Shown: positions 1 to 61,559, counted from the first letter of the stretch. The stretch is 64,000 nucleotides of DNA from Salvelinus alpinus (GCF_045679555.1 NC_092093.1:61706365-61770364), one strand, 5' to 3'. Notes: a model not told the origin generated them from the sequence alone. Numbers and translations are program-made.

Positions 1-1023
1 CTGGACAGAAAGAGGAATCGGGAACACGCTGCATTCAAATTCAGTTCTTAGTTGTACTGGATCTAATACATAAACATTTTTACATACATTCATAAGTGTA
101 ATAATTGTTTATGACATACTGTGAAAAACTCGCTTGGCTGCTGGCTCTGTCACTTTCAGACATGCGCAGAACCACAGAGGTTCTCTGTAGAGAGAGTAAT
201 CCAAAAAGGCAGACACACCCCTTGACTTTCAATTGGTAGCCTTGACCTGTGTATTCTCTCCTGATTGGCTCTGTGGTGCTTAGTCAATGGGAACTCCGTT
301 GCCGGCCCCATCATAACGTTTTTACAGTCTGACTAAAGTGCCAGAGGTATAAGGAGTGACATCCTCCTTTGTATTTATGGGAACAAATACTTCTTAACAA
401 TTTTGATCCTATTCTTGGACAGTTAGAAGACAATGCATCAATGCAACAAAAAAAATTAACTTACAAATTACTGTCCATGAGTAACCTCAACCTTGTGGGT
501 CTGTGGGTGTTTGGGCCAATAAAGTGGCAACTCAATTCTACCACTGATGCCCCTATGAACGGGGACACGGGGCAATAGTTTTTGATCTAAACCAGCCCTT
601 TTTTACTGGAGTACACTAACCCCTAATTGGGGCTCCTTTCTTGACACACAGTAGCAGTTAACCAGATAAGAAATAAAGAAGATCAAAAAGTAGATTGTTG
701 TAAGGGTGTATTACATCCTGTGCTGGCCACATTGTCATGTCCATTCTGGATTCTGAGTGGTAAAATCATAGCTGAAAAATGCCTCTGTATGTGTATACTG
801 TATGTGGGAATGTCTTATTCCATGTACCAACACTACATGTAAAACCCTTAGCGGCGCTAGCTCGCGATTAGCATGAAAACATTTACAAAACTCACATAAA
901 GCTCATTTGACCTAAGACAACCCTGTAAAAACTTTGCTAATATCTACAACATACCAGCTTTTGTAAGAAATTGTATTAGATATTGGTAACTTGTTTTAAC
1001 AACTTCTCAACATTAGCTATAGT
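1..1023. other. Intergenic, nothing recognised
   Basis: Only short open frames occur here and none resembles a known protein. The sequence is A/T-rich and I could not assign it to a repeat family. Confidence 0.4.
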
Positions 1024-1460
1024 TGACACAACATGCACACAACCCCTCTTTCTCTTGGACATATGCTGATCTCATTAGACGACAACCACCGACACACACA
1101 ACTCCCCTCCCCCATGACAATTATAGACACTCAAGGTTGGAGCACAAGACAAAGGACTGTGGGAAGAGCCAATGGAATGTCGACATCAGGCCTGATCAGG
1201 ACTACCCAAGACCCAGATCGACAAATCGGAAGGCCAGACTACCAGATCAACCTACTTTGCTTGTTGCCTATATAAAACTGTACAACTGTTTAAACTGCCT
1301 CTTTTCCAGACGATTCCATACGAATCAGACAGAAAGGAGCCGTGCTGCACGCTTTGCCTAATATTTTTACACTTGAATAAACCTGCCTTATTATACAATT
1401 ATCCACCTCGTCCTATGTCTCCACTTGTTCTCCTGTCTCCAGTAAACGTTTTATCAACAC
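1024..1460 (+). repeat. Possible solo LTR
   Basis: The layout resembles a retroviral or LTR-retrotransposon promoter unit. A TATA-like TATATAAAA lies at 1269-1277 and an AATAAA signal at 1376-1381, about 100 bp later, followed by about 80 bp that could be U5. Open frames over it (up to 112 aa) look non-coding. I found no gag, pol or env next to it, so if real it is a solo LTR. The ends and target duplication were not resolved. It could instead be an ordinary promoter or another repeat type. Confidence 0.35.
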
Positions 1461-2009
1461 TTTCCAACAGCACAGATATTACTTTTGAATACCCTTTGAA
1501 ATGTTAATATTTAATCTAAGCCTATGATGCAGAAATTAACAACTTCAGAACCAGGAACGTTAACGTTAGTACTATGGCACTGTTTTAACAGGAATCGCAG
1601 TCCTATGGTCTCTAATTTCACAAAACTGTCTCTTGCAGAATGAAAACCATGCAGAGGAGCCTTGACTGAGCTAGGGGGAGGCTGATGCACAACAAGGTAA
1701 GCAGCATTGTAGTGGGTTTGGTTGGGTTTACTGTTGTTTTTTTCCATTCTTCCTTCTCCTGCTGGCCATCGTATTCGTTCTTGGTCAACATTTCTATTTA
1801 TGGCTTTGCTTTAAAATCCAATATTATAAAAACATTACTTGGCCACAATTTATGACAGTTACTATAATTTAAGAGTGTTTTTGGAATGAGGGGGGCGGGC
1901 GGCGTGACAATACATTAAGTAGCCTAAACGCATTGCATTGTTGTTACAGCCAGCTCCGGTTACCGGGCTCCTCGGACTTGGAGAGGAGCTAGAGGTGCAC
2001 CTTGTTATG
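1461..2009. other. Intergenic, nothing recognised
   Basis: No gene or clear repeat is visible between the possible LTR and the integrase-core remnant. Confidence 0.4.
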
Positions 2010-3190
2010 CCATCACTCAAGAGCAACTGAGGTTTCTGATGTCCTGTGCTTTGTGTGTCTCAGATGGCAGATATTCTACATGTGTCCCGATCAACACTCA
2101 AACATTGTCTAAGGTCAGTTGTTCTTGGGCGTAATGCTATAAACTACAGACTAGATGCATGGTTTACAGTTTCTTACCAATCAAACAATTTTAGAATGGC
2201 TCCAATCAAGACAGGACTTTAAAATGACTATGATGATATACATTACCTCATCCCTGTCCACTGTTATATTCTGACATGTCAGACTTGGCTCTGGATGAAA
2301 AGATTAAGGACTTGGTGGCTGGGAACGACAAACTTGGACCGGAGGCTGTTCGAGCACAATTAAGGGCGTTGGGAATCCGGGTGCAGAGACGCAGTGTGAG
2401 GGACAGCATGATTTGTGTTAACCCGAGGGCGGCTGCCCTCAGAGCCATGTCGCAGAGGCTACATAGAAGGTCATACCGTGTTGCTGGATCAAACTCGTTA
2501 TGGCACCTTGATGGAAACCACAAACTGATAAGGATGATGTATCTTTGTGATAGACACAATTATCTATATCACTGGTGAGAAGTTGTACATTGTAACATCT
2601 CAAATTGTTCATCAACAATTAACAGTTCAGTTTAGCAAGCAATGGCCCAATATGTCAATCATGTGGATAATAATTGTTTTATTGTGTTTCTGCTACTTCT
2701 GTGATCGATAGAATATCTGCATCATGAAATTAACAAACATGCTTATATTGAGGACATACTGAGGCAAAAATGGTTGGAACAAAGTATTTGTGCCTAAGTG
2801 TGAACACCAGGGAGTCTGTCCTCTTGACTCATTAACTTGATTAGTTAACATTGTTCCACATTTTGGATGTTAATTTAATATCTGGTCTGCTGCTTTGTTA
2901 TATACTGCAGGTACCAGATGCAGCATCTAAGTGGTAAAGGAGGATGGTGATGTTTGTATATTTCATGTGTCTTCAGCTTTTGTATCTACCAGTGCTGTTT
3001 TCTGATTTAGGTGGAGGATAGTCATACATGGTGGCATTGGTTGGTGCAGCCGCCTCGTTGTGTTTCTCCGTGCTTCCAGCAACAATCACAGCAGTACTGT
3101 AATGGATTGCTTCATGAATGCTGTCTCCAGATATGGTGTTTCCTCCAGAGTTAGGATGGACCAGGGAGGAGAAAACAACACCGTCTGCAT
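2010..3190 (+). pseudogene. Decayed integrase-core (DDE) transposase remnant
   Basis: Three pieces on the + strand look like one broken gene. Around 2025-2120 is a helix-turn-helix-like stretch (MADILHVSRSTLK), disrupted by a frameshift. 2276-2578 is an open frame of 100 aa containing NSLWHLDGNHKLI, a block typical of the rve integrase-core genes common in fish (often called IS3EU-like). 3010-3190 continues the core with [21 protein letters not shown] and RMDQGGEN. The Asp residues in WHLDGN and RMDQGG would be the first two acidic catalytic positions. The gap at 2579-3009 may be a former intron. The rest of the catalytic domain, including the Glu, was not found, so the copy should be inactive. 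The family name is inferred from motif memory. Confidence 0.6.
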
Positions 3191-3779
3191 GTAATACACA
3201 TTGAAAATATTATTGAAAAATAGAGCTACATGCATCCTTAAAAGGTCTTCTTGACCTACACATTCTATAGTGAGTGATGCATGCGGCTACATTTGTCTTC
3301 TGTAAATCATATTCAGAACACAATCACATTATGTTTGACAGCTTTATTGCTTTCTCCATGTTTTTGAAATGTATAAGCCTTTAAATGACCTTTTACATGG
3401 GGGTGTAGAGCCACATTTTTTCAGTGAGGCTATACAGGCAAGTGTGTGGCCTTCAACCTCCTGTGCCAGAACTGAAAGAAATTGCGGAATATGACTTCAG
3501 AGAGAAGTTGGAGAAGGTAAGTAACGTTATACTGTGATGGATGTTATGTTACTGTTAATTTGCACTAAGTTTGAAAATAAATTGGGTTGTAGTTCATGAG
3601 AACTTTTCCACATGGATTTGGTTTGTTTTTGTTGGCAGTCAATCTTTAAAATTTTGTGATAATCAGTTTATTGTTTTGCTAATTTATCCCAAAACACAGT
3701 TCAATAGACAATCTAAGACCAGTTAGCACAAACTGTTGACAAGGCACAGGAAGTGGTCATGCTGGGTCCAGTGCGATAA
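3191..3779 (+). other. Spacer with one exon-like block
   Basis: About 3441-3518 reads as an open, exon-like stretch ending in a perfect donor (AAG|GTAAGT). I do not recognise its translation. It may belong to the preceding integrase remnant or to another decayed gene. The remainder shows nothing. Confidence 0.25.
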
Positions 3780-5173
3780 ACTCACAAGGAGTTTATTGGG
3801 CTATACAGGGTGTCGGAGACAACAGGCGAGGGCATTGCGAAAGTGGCAACTGAAGTGTTGTTGAGGCTCAATTTGCCCATGTCTGGCTTACGTGGGCAGA
3901 GTTACGATGGTGCCTCAAACATGGCAGGAAAATACACAGGTGCACAGGCAATTGTGAGGAGGCAGCAGCCATTAGCCCTCTATGTCAATTGTGGAGCACA
4001 CTGTGTAAATCTGATTACACAGGCTGGCTGCTCAGCCTCCCCACTGATCCGGGATTCCCTTTATTGGGTCCATCAGTTATGTGTCCTCTATGGCCAGTCA
4101 GGAAAGTTTAAGAGCATGTTTGAATCAATTGCCACGTCCAAAGAAACACATCTGCCCACCCGGAAACCCCTATGTCCAACAAGGTGGACTGTGCAGAATA
4201 CTGCTATTAGAGCTGTGCTAGGGCAGTATGAGCGGGTACTAAGCAGCCTAGAGGAGATGGCAAAATCTCCATCCAAGACAGCTTCAACTGCCAGTGGCTT
4301 ATTCGAGCACTTCAGAAAAGGCAAGACTGTGTTGGGCCTCACACTTGCCTCTGCTGTTCTTGGAGAGCTTGAATGTCTAAACATTTCACTGCAGAAGAAA
4401 ACTCAGACTGTCTCTGGTATGCAGGCGAGTGTGTGCGGTCATCTTTTAGGGGCACGAGAAATGACGAAAGCTACCTTGCACTGTATGAGAAAGCAACATT
4501 GATTGACTCTATTGATTCCATTGAGATGCACTCAAGGCGATTTGCTGGCAAAGCAGTGGATCACTATAGGGCAGAATTTATTTAAGTGTTGGATGGTGTG
4601 GAGTTTCAGTTTGGCGACCGTTTTGACCAGGACGGTCTAAACGTCCTGCAAAAGTTGGAAAGAGCGCTTCTCACGGGGGAGTTGGATGAGTCTTTAGATC
4701 AGTACCCAGAACTGAACATAGATTCTCTTTCAGTGCAGATCCCTCTCTTTCACAACAAATACCCCTGTAGCAGCAGTGGTGAGGCAGCAGAGGTCCTGAG
4801 GAGGCTTCCAGTGGAAGTGCGGGGGTTGTTTGACAAAGTTGAGGTGCTGATCAGAATTTTGTTTGTGGTGCCAGTGTCTTCATGTGAGGCTGAGAGGAGT
4901 TTCAGTGCACTTCGCAGGTTGAAGACTTGGTTACGGGCTAGCATGGGCCAAGAGAGACTGAACGGCGTAGTTGTCTGTAATGTACATAAAGACAGGCTGG
5001 ACAGTCTCAAGAGGGACTTGAGGCAAGGTTTTGAGCGGTCCTCAGGGACCTCCACTCTATATTATATGTAAACTTACTGGGAAACCTTGTGGTACTGACT
5101 ACATTCATTCCACTTTTTTATTTCACGGACCCCTTGCAATTAGTCCATGGACCCCTGTTTGAGAACCCCTGGT
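3780..5173 (+). mobile_element. hAT transposase remnant (ZMYM1-like)
   Basis: An open frame from about 3800 to 4502 carries the core of a hAT transposase of the zinc-finger MYM-type-1-like group (RGQSYDGASNMAGKYTGAQA, then VNCGAHCVNL). The frame then shifts by one and continues from about 4373. After an in-frame TAA at 4583-4585 it runs to 5071. The last part ends in the hAT dimerisation signature (SSCEAERSFSALRRLKTWLR). Just downstream, 5150-5173 ends in a hAT-like terminus (GTTTGAGAACCCCTG). I did not find a matching left terminus or the N-terminal zinc finger. One frameshift, one stop and a missing 5' end make it inactive. Confidence 0.8.
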
Positions 5174-6030
5174 GTAATTGATATTTGTTCTTTTGTTTAG
5201 TCGTTTTTAGTACATGACAGTACACTTACAAATTATTTATTTCATGTTATTTTATTTAAAATTGCATACTTTGTGCGACATACTTGTCCATAGCTGCTGT
5301 TTGAAGAGTTGAGACACTGACTGAAGGATATTTTGTTTGATTTATTTGGGTTTTTCATTGAAGTAGTTATTTTGCTTTTAGAACTGTACTTATTTTAAGC
5401 TTTTTGTTCTTGTAAAGATATTGTAGTAGACGCAGGCCAGTGGCACATTTAATGACTATATAAATGTATCAGAAAAAGTAAAATGAAAAGGTCAATTCAA
5501 TACAGAGACCACCTTTGTGATGGTTCTCAATGGAGACTCTTTTAGATGTGATCACACCATGTTCATTGTATTTATGAAAACTACACCCATACAGTGTACA
5601 GTACCATTGCTACCTACTGGCCTTTCTTGATATTGCTGGTTGTAAGTACGAATACCTACATACATACTGGACTGGTAAGGAGCACTGCTATAACTATTAT
5701 TAGTAGTAGTATTGATTTAAACATTTGAACAAGTTGGTTAAACCCTTCAGTTAACTACTGTACCTATCAATTATTCAGTTGTAGGAATTATGCTTCCTCA
5801 ATATACATTTAACATATTACAACGTAGGCTATGTGTTACAGCACTACTTTTGGTGTCCCCCTCAGGAATTGCTCTTGAGAAAATGTCATGTAATTGTCCC
5901 CTCCAAGGTTGATATCAGATTTTCGCCCCTGGGTCCGGTTGAAATATTATCGATTATGTTTGTTAAAAACAACCTGAGGATTGATTATAAAAAAACATTT
6001 GACATGTTTCTACGACCATTACGGATACTT
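5174..6030. other. Intergenic, nothing recognised
   Basis: A/T-rich DNA without a supported gene. A 95-codon frame at 5833-6120 overlaps the start of the next repeat and looks fortuitous. Confidence 0.4.
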
Positions 6031-6790
6031 TTTGGAATTTTCGTTGAACGAACAGAAAGAGGCTTTGGTTTTCTGAACATAATGCACAACCCAAATGGCG
6101 TTTTTTTGTTAAAAGTATAAAAGTAACAAAAAGTAACAAAAAAGAACATTTGTTGTGTAACTGGGAGTCTCATGAGTGCAAACATCCGAAGATTATCAAA
6201 GGTAAGCGATTCATTTTATTGCTTTTCTGACTTTCGTGACCAAGCTAATATAAGGCTAACTGTTCTAGCATTGATTGATACACTCACAAAAGCTTAGATT
6301 GCTTTCGTTGCAAAGTATATTTTCAAAATCTGACACGATAGGTGGATTAACAACAAGCTAAGCTGTGTTTTGGTATATTTCACTTCTGATTGCATGATTA
6401 TAAATATTTTTAGTAATATTTTTGAATCCGATACGTTTGGGAATTTTCTTCTGGCTTTCAGGACCGGAACGAGACTGTAGTTTTCCGAACATAACGCGCA
6501 ACCCAAATGGCGTTTTTTTGTTATAAAAGTAATATTTATCGTACAAAAATAACATTTATTGTGTAACTGGGAGTCTCGTGAGTGCAAACATTCGAGGTAA
6601 GCGATTAATTTTATTGCTTTTCTGACTTTCGTGACCATGCTAATTTGGGGCTAGCTGTTCTAGCATTGATTGATACACTCACAAAAGCTTGATTTCTTTC
6701 TCTGTAAAGCATATTTTCAACAAGCTAAGCTGTGTTTTTGTATATTTCACTTGTGATTGCATGATTATAAATATTTGTAGTAATATTTTG
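6031..6790. repeat. Two direct copies of a ~0.36-0.40 kb repeat
   Basis: 6031-6430 and 6438-6790 are diverged direct copies. Both contain CAACCCAAATGGCG followed by a T run, GTGTAACTGGGAGTCTC, TTGCTTTTCTGACTTTCGTG and TTGATTGATACACTCACA in the same order. Copy 2 lacks about 30 bp in its 3' half. The next bases (to about 6860) read AAATGATCCCGTAAAAGGG, which I associate with a dispersed salmonid repeat. Short open frames on the minus strand are shadows. Confidence 0.8.
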
Positions 6791-6860
6791 CGCCCTGCAA
6801 TTCAGCGATTGTTTAGGAAAATGATCCCGTAAAAGGGATCCGTAGCGCAGAGAAGTTTTA

Positions 6861-8400
6861 AGTTAATTTACCTTGATAGTATTAACACAGTCCTATGCGT
6901 TTCCGTGGCTGTTATAGTTTACATGTTTTTTCAGCAGGGATTTTAATAAAACACAAGACGGTGCCGTTCACTGCGTCTAGCAGTATGACAGGGCAAAGTT
7001 TGAGGCTAACTATATGATATAATGTGGCCGGGGTTCGAGGCAACCGACGTTAGCTAAATTAGCTAGCAAAATATCTGATTTAGTTTATGCTAAGCACTGC
7101 TGATACTGGTGCTAGATTGATGTTAGCTGAATTTTATAGCCAGTGATGAGAAACAGATCCTTCCACTGTAAACTAGCTGATAAACTTTACGATTCAGTAA
7201 CAACAAATTTCAAAGACAAAACCGTTACCTTGTAAAGGTTCAAACTCTGCTTGCGGTGGAAAAGGAAGTTCCTTCAAACTGTGAAATCTGGTTGAAAGAA
7301 GGAGCTAGGGAATTTAGCATATTAAGGAACGCTTTAAGTTACCGTGTCTTGACGTGTGCAGGACCGCTTGCAGCCGTTTATTTAGCACATGTTGAACAGC
7401 CTGCAAGCACATTTGCACGCGCTTATTTGACTCTGTAGGCGTTAATTTAGCGCCGGCACCTGTTTACTTTACACAAGCAGCATTAAAAATATCGCGTTTT
7501 GACCACGTGCTTTAAGACCCAAACGGCGTTCCATAGGCAGTCCTCTTGATCTATTTACGTGACAGAGAGTATTGAGCTGAGAAAACGCTGTTCATGTTCC
7601 TTTCAAAGAGGCAACAGCTGGCTTTGCTAAGACTTATCTCTGACTTGGACCAAGAGAAAGGCTATCCACAAGATCAAGTACGCTACCTATATGCTCATAG
7701 CTTGATAGATACAGAAGGACAGTGTGGAAAACGACAGGGTCTGTGTGACCTTCTCTAAGAAAACAAGTATGGTTTAATAACATTGACCAACAGGTCACAT
7801 TCTCCTACAAGTATAGCATTACAAATGTATGCATGAATGGTGCTGGAGTAGCCTAGGCATATAAGGTTGAAAGTGGACTTTCAAGAAGGAAATTGGCTGT
7901 TTTGATCCCCCACCCTGCAGGCACCGATCTTCTTCAGCTCCCACTAAGTAATTTAACTAGTTTCTTTCTCGTGTGGATAAATAATATGCATAACATTTAA
8001 AGCACAATATATGCGTTTATATATGTTATATGCATAACATTTGTCAGCCTGATAGTTGTTCGAGTAGTACACAAAGTAAAATAAAGACTTGAATTACCTC
8101 ATGATATTCTCCCTTGGATTCCCCTGTTTGTGTTGAGTCTCAAGCTTGGCCTTGCGGTGAATTCAAAAGCTGACTGGCAGGCCACAGTAAAAACCGGCTA
8201 TATCGTACAAATTAATGAAAACAAAAATTAGCTTTTTTGTCTTTAAGGTTAGGGTTAGGCATAAGGTTAGAAGTGTAACATTTTAGAAATAGGCGGGGTT
8301 TCTGGCTGTGGTAACTAGTGACGACCCAGACAAGGGAATAGTTTGAGAAGTAGGCGTCTGGCATGTGCAGATATCTATGGTTTCAATACACAGCATTTCC
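6861..8400. other. Intergenic DNA upstream of GAREM1
   Basis: No coding exon is supported. A 60-codon frame at 7256-7438 has no recognisable features. A non-coding first exon of GAREM1 could lie here but cannot be seen from sequence alone. Confidence 0.35.
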
Positions 8401-8611
8401 TGTCAATTTAGGTGCAACTAGCATACTAGCTAGCACGGAGCCAACATGGCTGTGCGACAATTCAGGAAAAAAATAGCTAGCTAACCTCAAAATAAACAAA
8501 ACCGAACCAAAATAAAGGTGTAGGTTACATGCCTGAAAACAATGCAAAGCTAGCAGCAACGCCGGGAAGTGGTGCGTTCATGCTATGCATGTCGTCTGTT
8601 TACAAGCTAAC
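8401..8611 (+). promoter_or_regulatory. GAREM1 5' flank with a short upstream ORF
   Basis: The sequence just before the GAREM1 start codon contains an upstream ATG at 8446 (CCAACATGG, a fair initiation context). It opens a 12-codon frame ending at TAA 8482-8484. If the transcript starts upstream of it, this uORF could lower initiation at the main ATG. No TATA box is obvious. The transcription start is unknown. Confidence 0.35.
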
Positions 8612-13771
<5,160 letters not shown>

Positions 13772-14990
13772 CCTAACCCTTTACCAAAATGTTTTGTACT
13801 CAAATGCTATGCACATCCAGAAATTATTCTGGGGGTTATTTCATATAGCAGAAGTTGGCCAGATGATTTTCTGAAACAATTCTGCACATTCTAGTTCTTT
13901 GAGAAATATAACACATGAATTGGGCATAGTATATGAATTACTATATACCCTCAATAACCCACACTCAACGTTAAGCTTTCTTGTTAAACCAGAAAACCAA
14001 GGGCAGTCTCGAAGGTGGCTGCCTAACTTGTCAATCCAGCTCTCCGAAGTCCAACCCTGGTAATCATTACAGTTGTCTATGTAACAGGGATGCGTTTGTT
14101 GTGTGTTAACTCGTCATTATATCTGTTTAGATTTTCTGTTTGTCCTCTTTAGGGACATTCCCTCACAACTCCGTTACTATTTGCTTTAACCCAAAGCCTT
14201 TCAACAGAAGTAATGAGGTTATTCATGAAAGTTTGCGATCCAAGCGATGGCATTTAACTAATTTATGTGTGTGCTTCTTGTAATGCGTAATTAATAACCA
14301 CCAATACAATGTAACTTCATATTCCGCATAATGAAATGCACTTGAGTAAAACCGCCGTTGCCAGTACAAATAGACTGTGAATCGACTCATGACAACTGTG
14401 TCCTTAAATCTGTCATTTTTTTGAACCAACGTTAACTTTAATGGTTAGAGGAAGCATTGGGGTTCAAGAAACAACTACCGGGATGTACTGTTGCTAAAGG
14501 ACAATGGTTTGACAAATTAAACGGAGAACTTGCTATTTAAACTAAGGATATGTTACATGGGTTTTAAAGAATATTTAATAACTACTAGCCATTGATTCAT
14601 TTTATATAAACTGGGATATATATTCCCTTATTGTGCACATTCACAAATACAGATTCTGACTTGAGACTAATCTGCCTTAACCCACCATAGACCATTAACT
14701 ATACTACATTTAGCTGGGGTTCAAGGTAGTGAAGCGTAACAAAACGTTCAGATAGCTATAGTCGTAACATGATTTCACATTTCTATCTGCAACATTTCAC
14801 CTTACTGAATACACCTTGTGTAATTTTCCGGTGTTTGTGTGTCAAATTATTGTAATGTTATGACAGTAAATGATCAGTAGCACAGGATCATGAACGGGAA
14901 AACGTACTAACTTATGAACCCCCATTATATTTTGAACTAACTCTTTCTATGGTTGTGTATGATCAATAAACATGGACACGTCTCATCTTT
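13772..14990 (+). other. GAREM1 3' UTR with polyadenylation signal
   Basis: The stretch after the stop codon has no coding exon. It contains an AATAAA at 14965-14970 (GATCAATAAACATGG), a plausible cleavage signal giving a 3' UTR of about 1.2 kb. The exact end is inferred. Confidence 0.5.
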
Positions 14991-15612
14991 TGGCTGAGCT
15001 ACAATGACGACAACCTTGCACAAATGCACATCGAAGGACTGCTGTTTTATTCAATGATTCGCCATGCAGTGCCTTCCAAACAAACAAAGACATTTAAACA
15101 ATGAAATAAATTCATTTATTTTAAGCATTTTTTTAAACAATCATAAAAAGACTGAAGACAGGGCTTCATGTACTAACTTCATAGTCTATAAGGAACAACA
15201 TCAGCACTATATCGTGGGCAACAGTCCATTGGTCCTGTTTGAATATTATAGGAACGCATGCTTCCTCGTTCCCTTGAAGATATCTCTGATCCTTAAAGGA
15301 CAATTCCACCCTAAAACTCATTTGGTATTTGTTTCATTAGTCCATTGTTGATGTAGTCCCAAAATGTATGTCAGCAATCACGTTTTCAAGATATACAGCA
15401 GTGCAGCCGGTTTCATGCATTTTGCTTCGTATAACGCAACAGGCATCATACCGGCTGTATTTATTTATTTAGAAAGTGAGAAACTTGATTGCTGACATGC
15501 AAAACATTTTTGTTGAATCAGTGATTACTTCAAGGAAGGGTGTGTTTTTAAAGTATTCAAACATAGTTAAGTTGTGTCTCGGAGGGGCCTCATTGGGAGA
15601 GATGTGTGCATT
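14991..15612 (-). other. Convergent intergenic gap and PRKDC 3' UTR
   Basis: This short gap separates two convergent genes. On the minus strand, AATAAA signals (TTTATT on +) occur near 15462-15470 and 15115-15120 and could end the PRKDC transcript. Part of it (15300-15480) looks like a dispersed repeat. Confidence 0.45.
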
Positions 15613-59140
<43,528 letters not shown>

Positions 59141-60010
59141 GTTAAACTAATCTAGCTACTGCTAACTATCCTTAAAACACATCAACAACATTCATACGCG
59201 CGCGACCAGAAATACATCTAAAAGTTTAAACACTCCCATCAAAGGTATATTCACGACCAAGCATGTTCAAAAACGTTACAAACCCGGAAATCAGATGTCA
59301 ACTGTTTAAAATGTAGCAATCTCAATCAAACTATAATTTATATTGCAATTTAATTCTAGCATGGATTAGCCTTTCAACAGGCAGCGATTGTGTCACAAGT
59401 CTATTAAGTAACCATAAATGTATCGTCGTTTTCAAATGCTCAAGCAACGCTGAAAAGATCCTGAATATACCCCTGTAGTCGTCGACGCTAAACGCATGCA
59501 ACTGTAAACAGCGTAATCTACTGGCATGGAGTATCGATTCTATTACTATGGGGAAATATTGTTAATTTATTTATTTTGGAAGCCAAAAACCATAACACAG
59601 AAAGTTGAGTTAGTGTGCACTCTACAGTCTGTACAGAGCAATGTGTAGGTTGGCAGTAATCTGAATACTAACAAAAGAAGAACACTGTCCATCTTTTCAT
59701 GAGGTTTAATAATGGCAGTTCAGCCAGTTACTACGTTCATCATCGGACTAAAACCTACTTTGTTTACACACACAAATCACTAGATTTAGTACAAGTAACA
59801 ACATTTCCAATAGTGAAATAGCCAAAACGATTGTATAAAAAGAGAAAGGCTGAAAAAAACTGAAAATCAGACATAAAACAAAAAATGAGGACAATCTTCC
59901 CTCATCATTCTGGCAAACCAGAATTCCTCCAATCACTTACATCATCAGTGTGCGACAATCTTAATTCCAGCCTTTTAAACCTTTATCTCCCACATTCATT
60001 AAGATATTAC
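59141..60010 (-). promoter_or_regulatory. PRKDC 5' flank / probable promoter region
   Basis: DNA just upstream of the PRKDC ATG. No TATA box is evident. The region must hold the 5' UTR and promoter, but no individual site can be supported. In mammals MCM4 starts head-to-head here; I see no MCM4 coding exon on the + strand in this window. Confidence 0.4.
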
Positions 60011-60117
60011 GGGCCAGTTTCCCAGACACAGATTAAGACTAGTCCTGGATTCAGAAGCATGTTTAATAGAGATTCTTAATTGAGACACAACGTAATCTGT
60101 GTCTAGGAAACTGGGCC
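60011..60117. mobile_element. 107-bp palindromic MITE
   Basis: GGGCCAGTTTCCCAGACACAG at the left and CTGTGTCTAGGAAACTGGGCC at the right are inverted repeats of about 25 bp. The middle (AAGACTAGTCCTGGATT) fits the family at 30735-30803. Confidence 0.88.
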
Positions 60118-61140
60118 TGAAGGTCCGTTCTCACTTAGTACTCACTCTCTCGTACATCATCAGCGCTTGTCGCAACAGTCTCAATCTCAGCATAAAGGCT
60201 TTCATCTCCCACATCCATTAACACATGACTAGGCATTTTCTTTCCTAGTACCCGCTCACTCCCTCTACTGTATCTCCCCTATGACAGCCCTGTTACCATA
60301 GCAATAAAGGATGGCTGCACATCACGTTGTGCTATGTCGCTAAGCAGCAGACTGCCTTCCAGTCGTGGCCCCAACCCTGGGTCATGGGGTCCCTTCAGGT
60401 TTTTTTTTGCTGCAGCGTTCTCCCCCACTGGGAGTGTTCCGGAACGCTGGCGTCCAGGAGAGTCTCCTCACACCTGGGCTATAGGGTCAACTCTGACTTC
60501 CTATACGGTTGGTCTTCAATCGGAGTGTCATGCCTGTTACCTCTTGTTAGAGGTGCGCGCACCTGGTGTCGGACCCAGCCTGTAGGAACTACAGAACAGA
60601 ATGATTATCATATATGCCTACTAATTACAGTCAGGCTGTGAATGCAACTTAAGGAAGTGATGGAGACATAGGTTTATAGATGGGATTTTAACATGTGTAA
60701 TATTGGATTCAGACACCATGTGTCCTGCATCCTGGTTAGGGGTTTGTGACGTCATAACACTCACAGCGTGGATGTCCTGGTGGTCTGGGGTTACTGGCAC
60801 TGCTGCCAAAAGAGGACTGGAAGTTGTGGATGGTCTACTGCAAAATCTGCCTCTCTCTCCCCTGCAGCAACAATTCAGGTGAATAATAATAATTTATATA
60901 TTTTCATTGGATGTATCAAGGTGTGAACCCTCTTTGGTAACTGAACACGATATAAATAAAACTAATAGATAGGCAGGGAACACAGAAAGGGGGTTTAGTA
61001 AAGAATGAAAACGACCTTCCCAACATTAAGTTCAGAAATTGCTGCCAGTATTTGATACCTCGGCCCATCTGTCTTAATCCCCATCCTTTAAATCTCCATC
61101 TGTCAGAGTAAAGAAAGCCTCCATATCAACCTGTAGTGGA
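60118..61140. other. Intergenic, nothing recognised
   Basis: Contains no supported exon. A 104-codon frame at 60327-60641 resembles no family. It may include the 3' UTR of the minus-strand gene-like blocks to the right. Confidence 0.35.
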
Positions 61141-61146
61141 TGCACA

Positions 61147-61174
61147 CTGACTGACTGACTGACTGACTGACTGA
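61147..61174 (+). repeat. (GACT)n microsatellite
   Basis: Six to seven ACTG units in tandem, directly beside a MITE. Confidence 0.9.
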
Positions 61175-61185
61175 GTGGATGAAAT

Positions 61186-61320
61186 CAGGGTTGGGGTCAA
61201 TTCCATTCAATTCAAAAAGTAAACCAAATTCCAATTCCACATTTTCCTCATTAGGTAAATTGGATTTTCAGTATAGTTCCTAAATTGACTGGAATTTAAA
61301 TGGATTTTACCCCAACCCTG
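61186..61320. mobile_element. 135-bp hAT-type MITE with perfect 8-bp target duplication
   Basis: Ends CAGGGTTGGGGTCAATTCCA and, inverted, GGATTTTACCCCAACCCTG. Flanks GATGAAAT at 61178-61185 and 61321-61328 are identical. Confidence 0.95.
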
Positions 61321-61559
61321 GATGAAATGACATGTAAGCCACAGCTATGAACATTTTATAATAAGTAGCAAATACAACTTGGCTTATGATATAGTGTGAA
61401 TGACACATACCTCTTGCTCTTCGAATATGGGCTGGATAGTTCATCTGTTCATCAGGATACTGGATAGTTCATCTGTTTGTAGTAAGAGATAAGCAGAGAT
61501 CAGCAGAGGAAGGGTGTGTTTTTAAAGTATTCATACCAACCACAGATGCCCAGGCTCAC

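Noticed and set aside
1023-1361. 112-aa open frame
   Set aside because: It overlaps a region with LTR-like promoter and poly(A) signals; composition is not protein-like.
60327-60641. 104-aa open frame as a new gene
   Set aside because: No start context, domain or splice context, and no similarity that I recognise.
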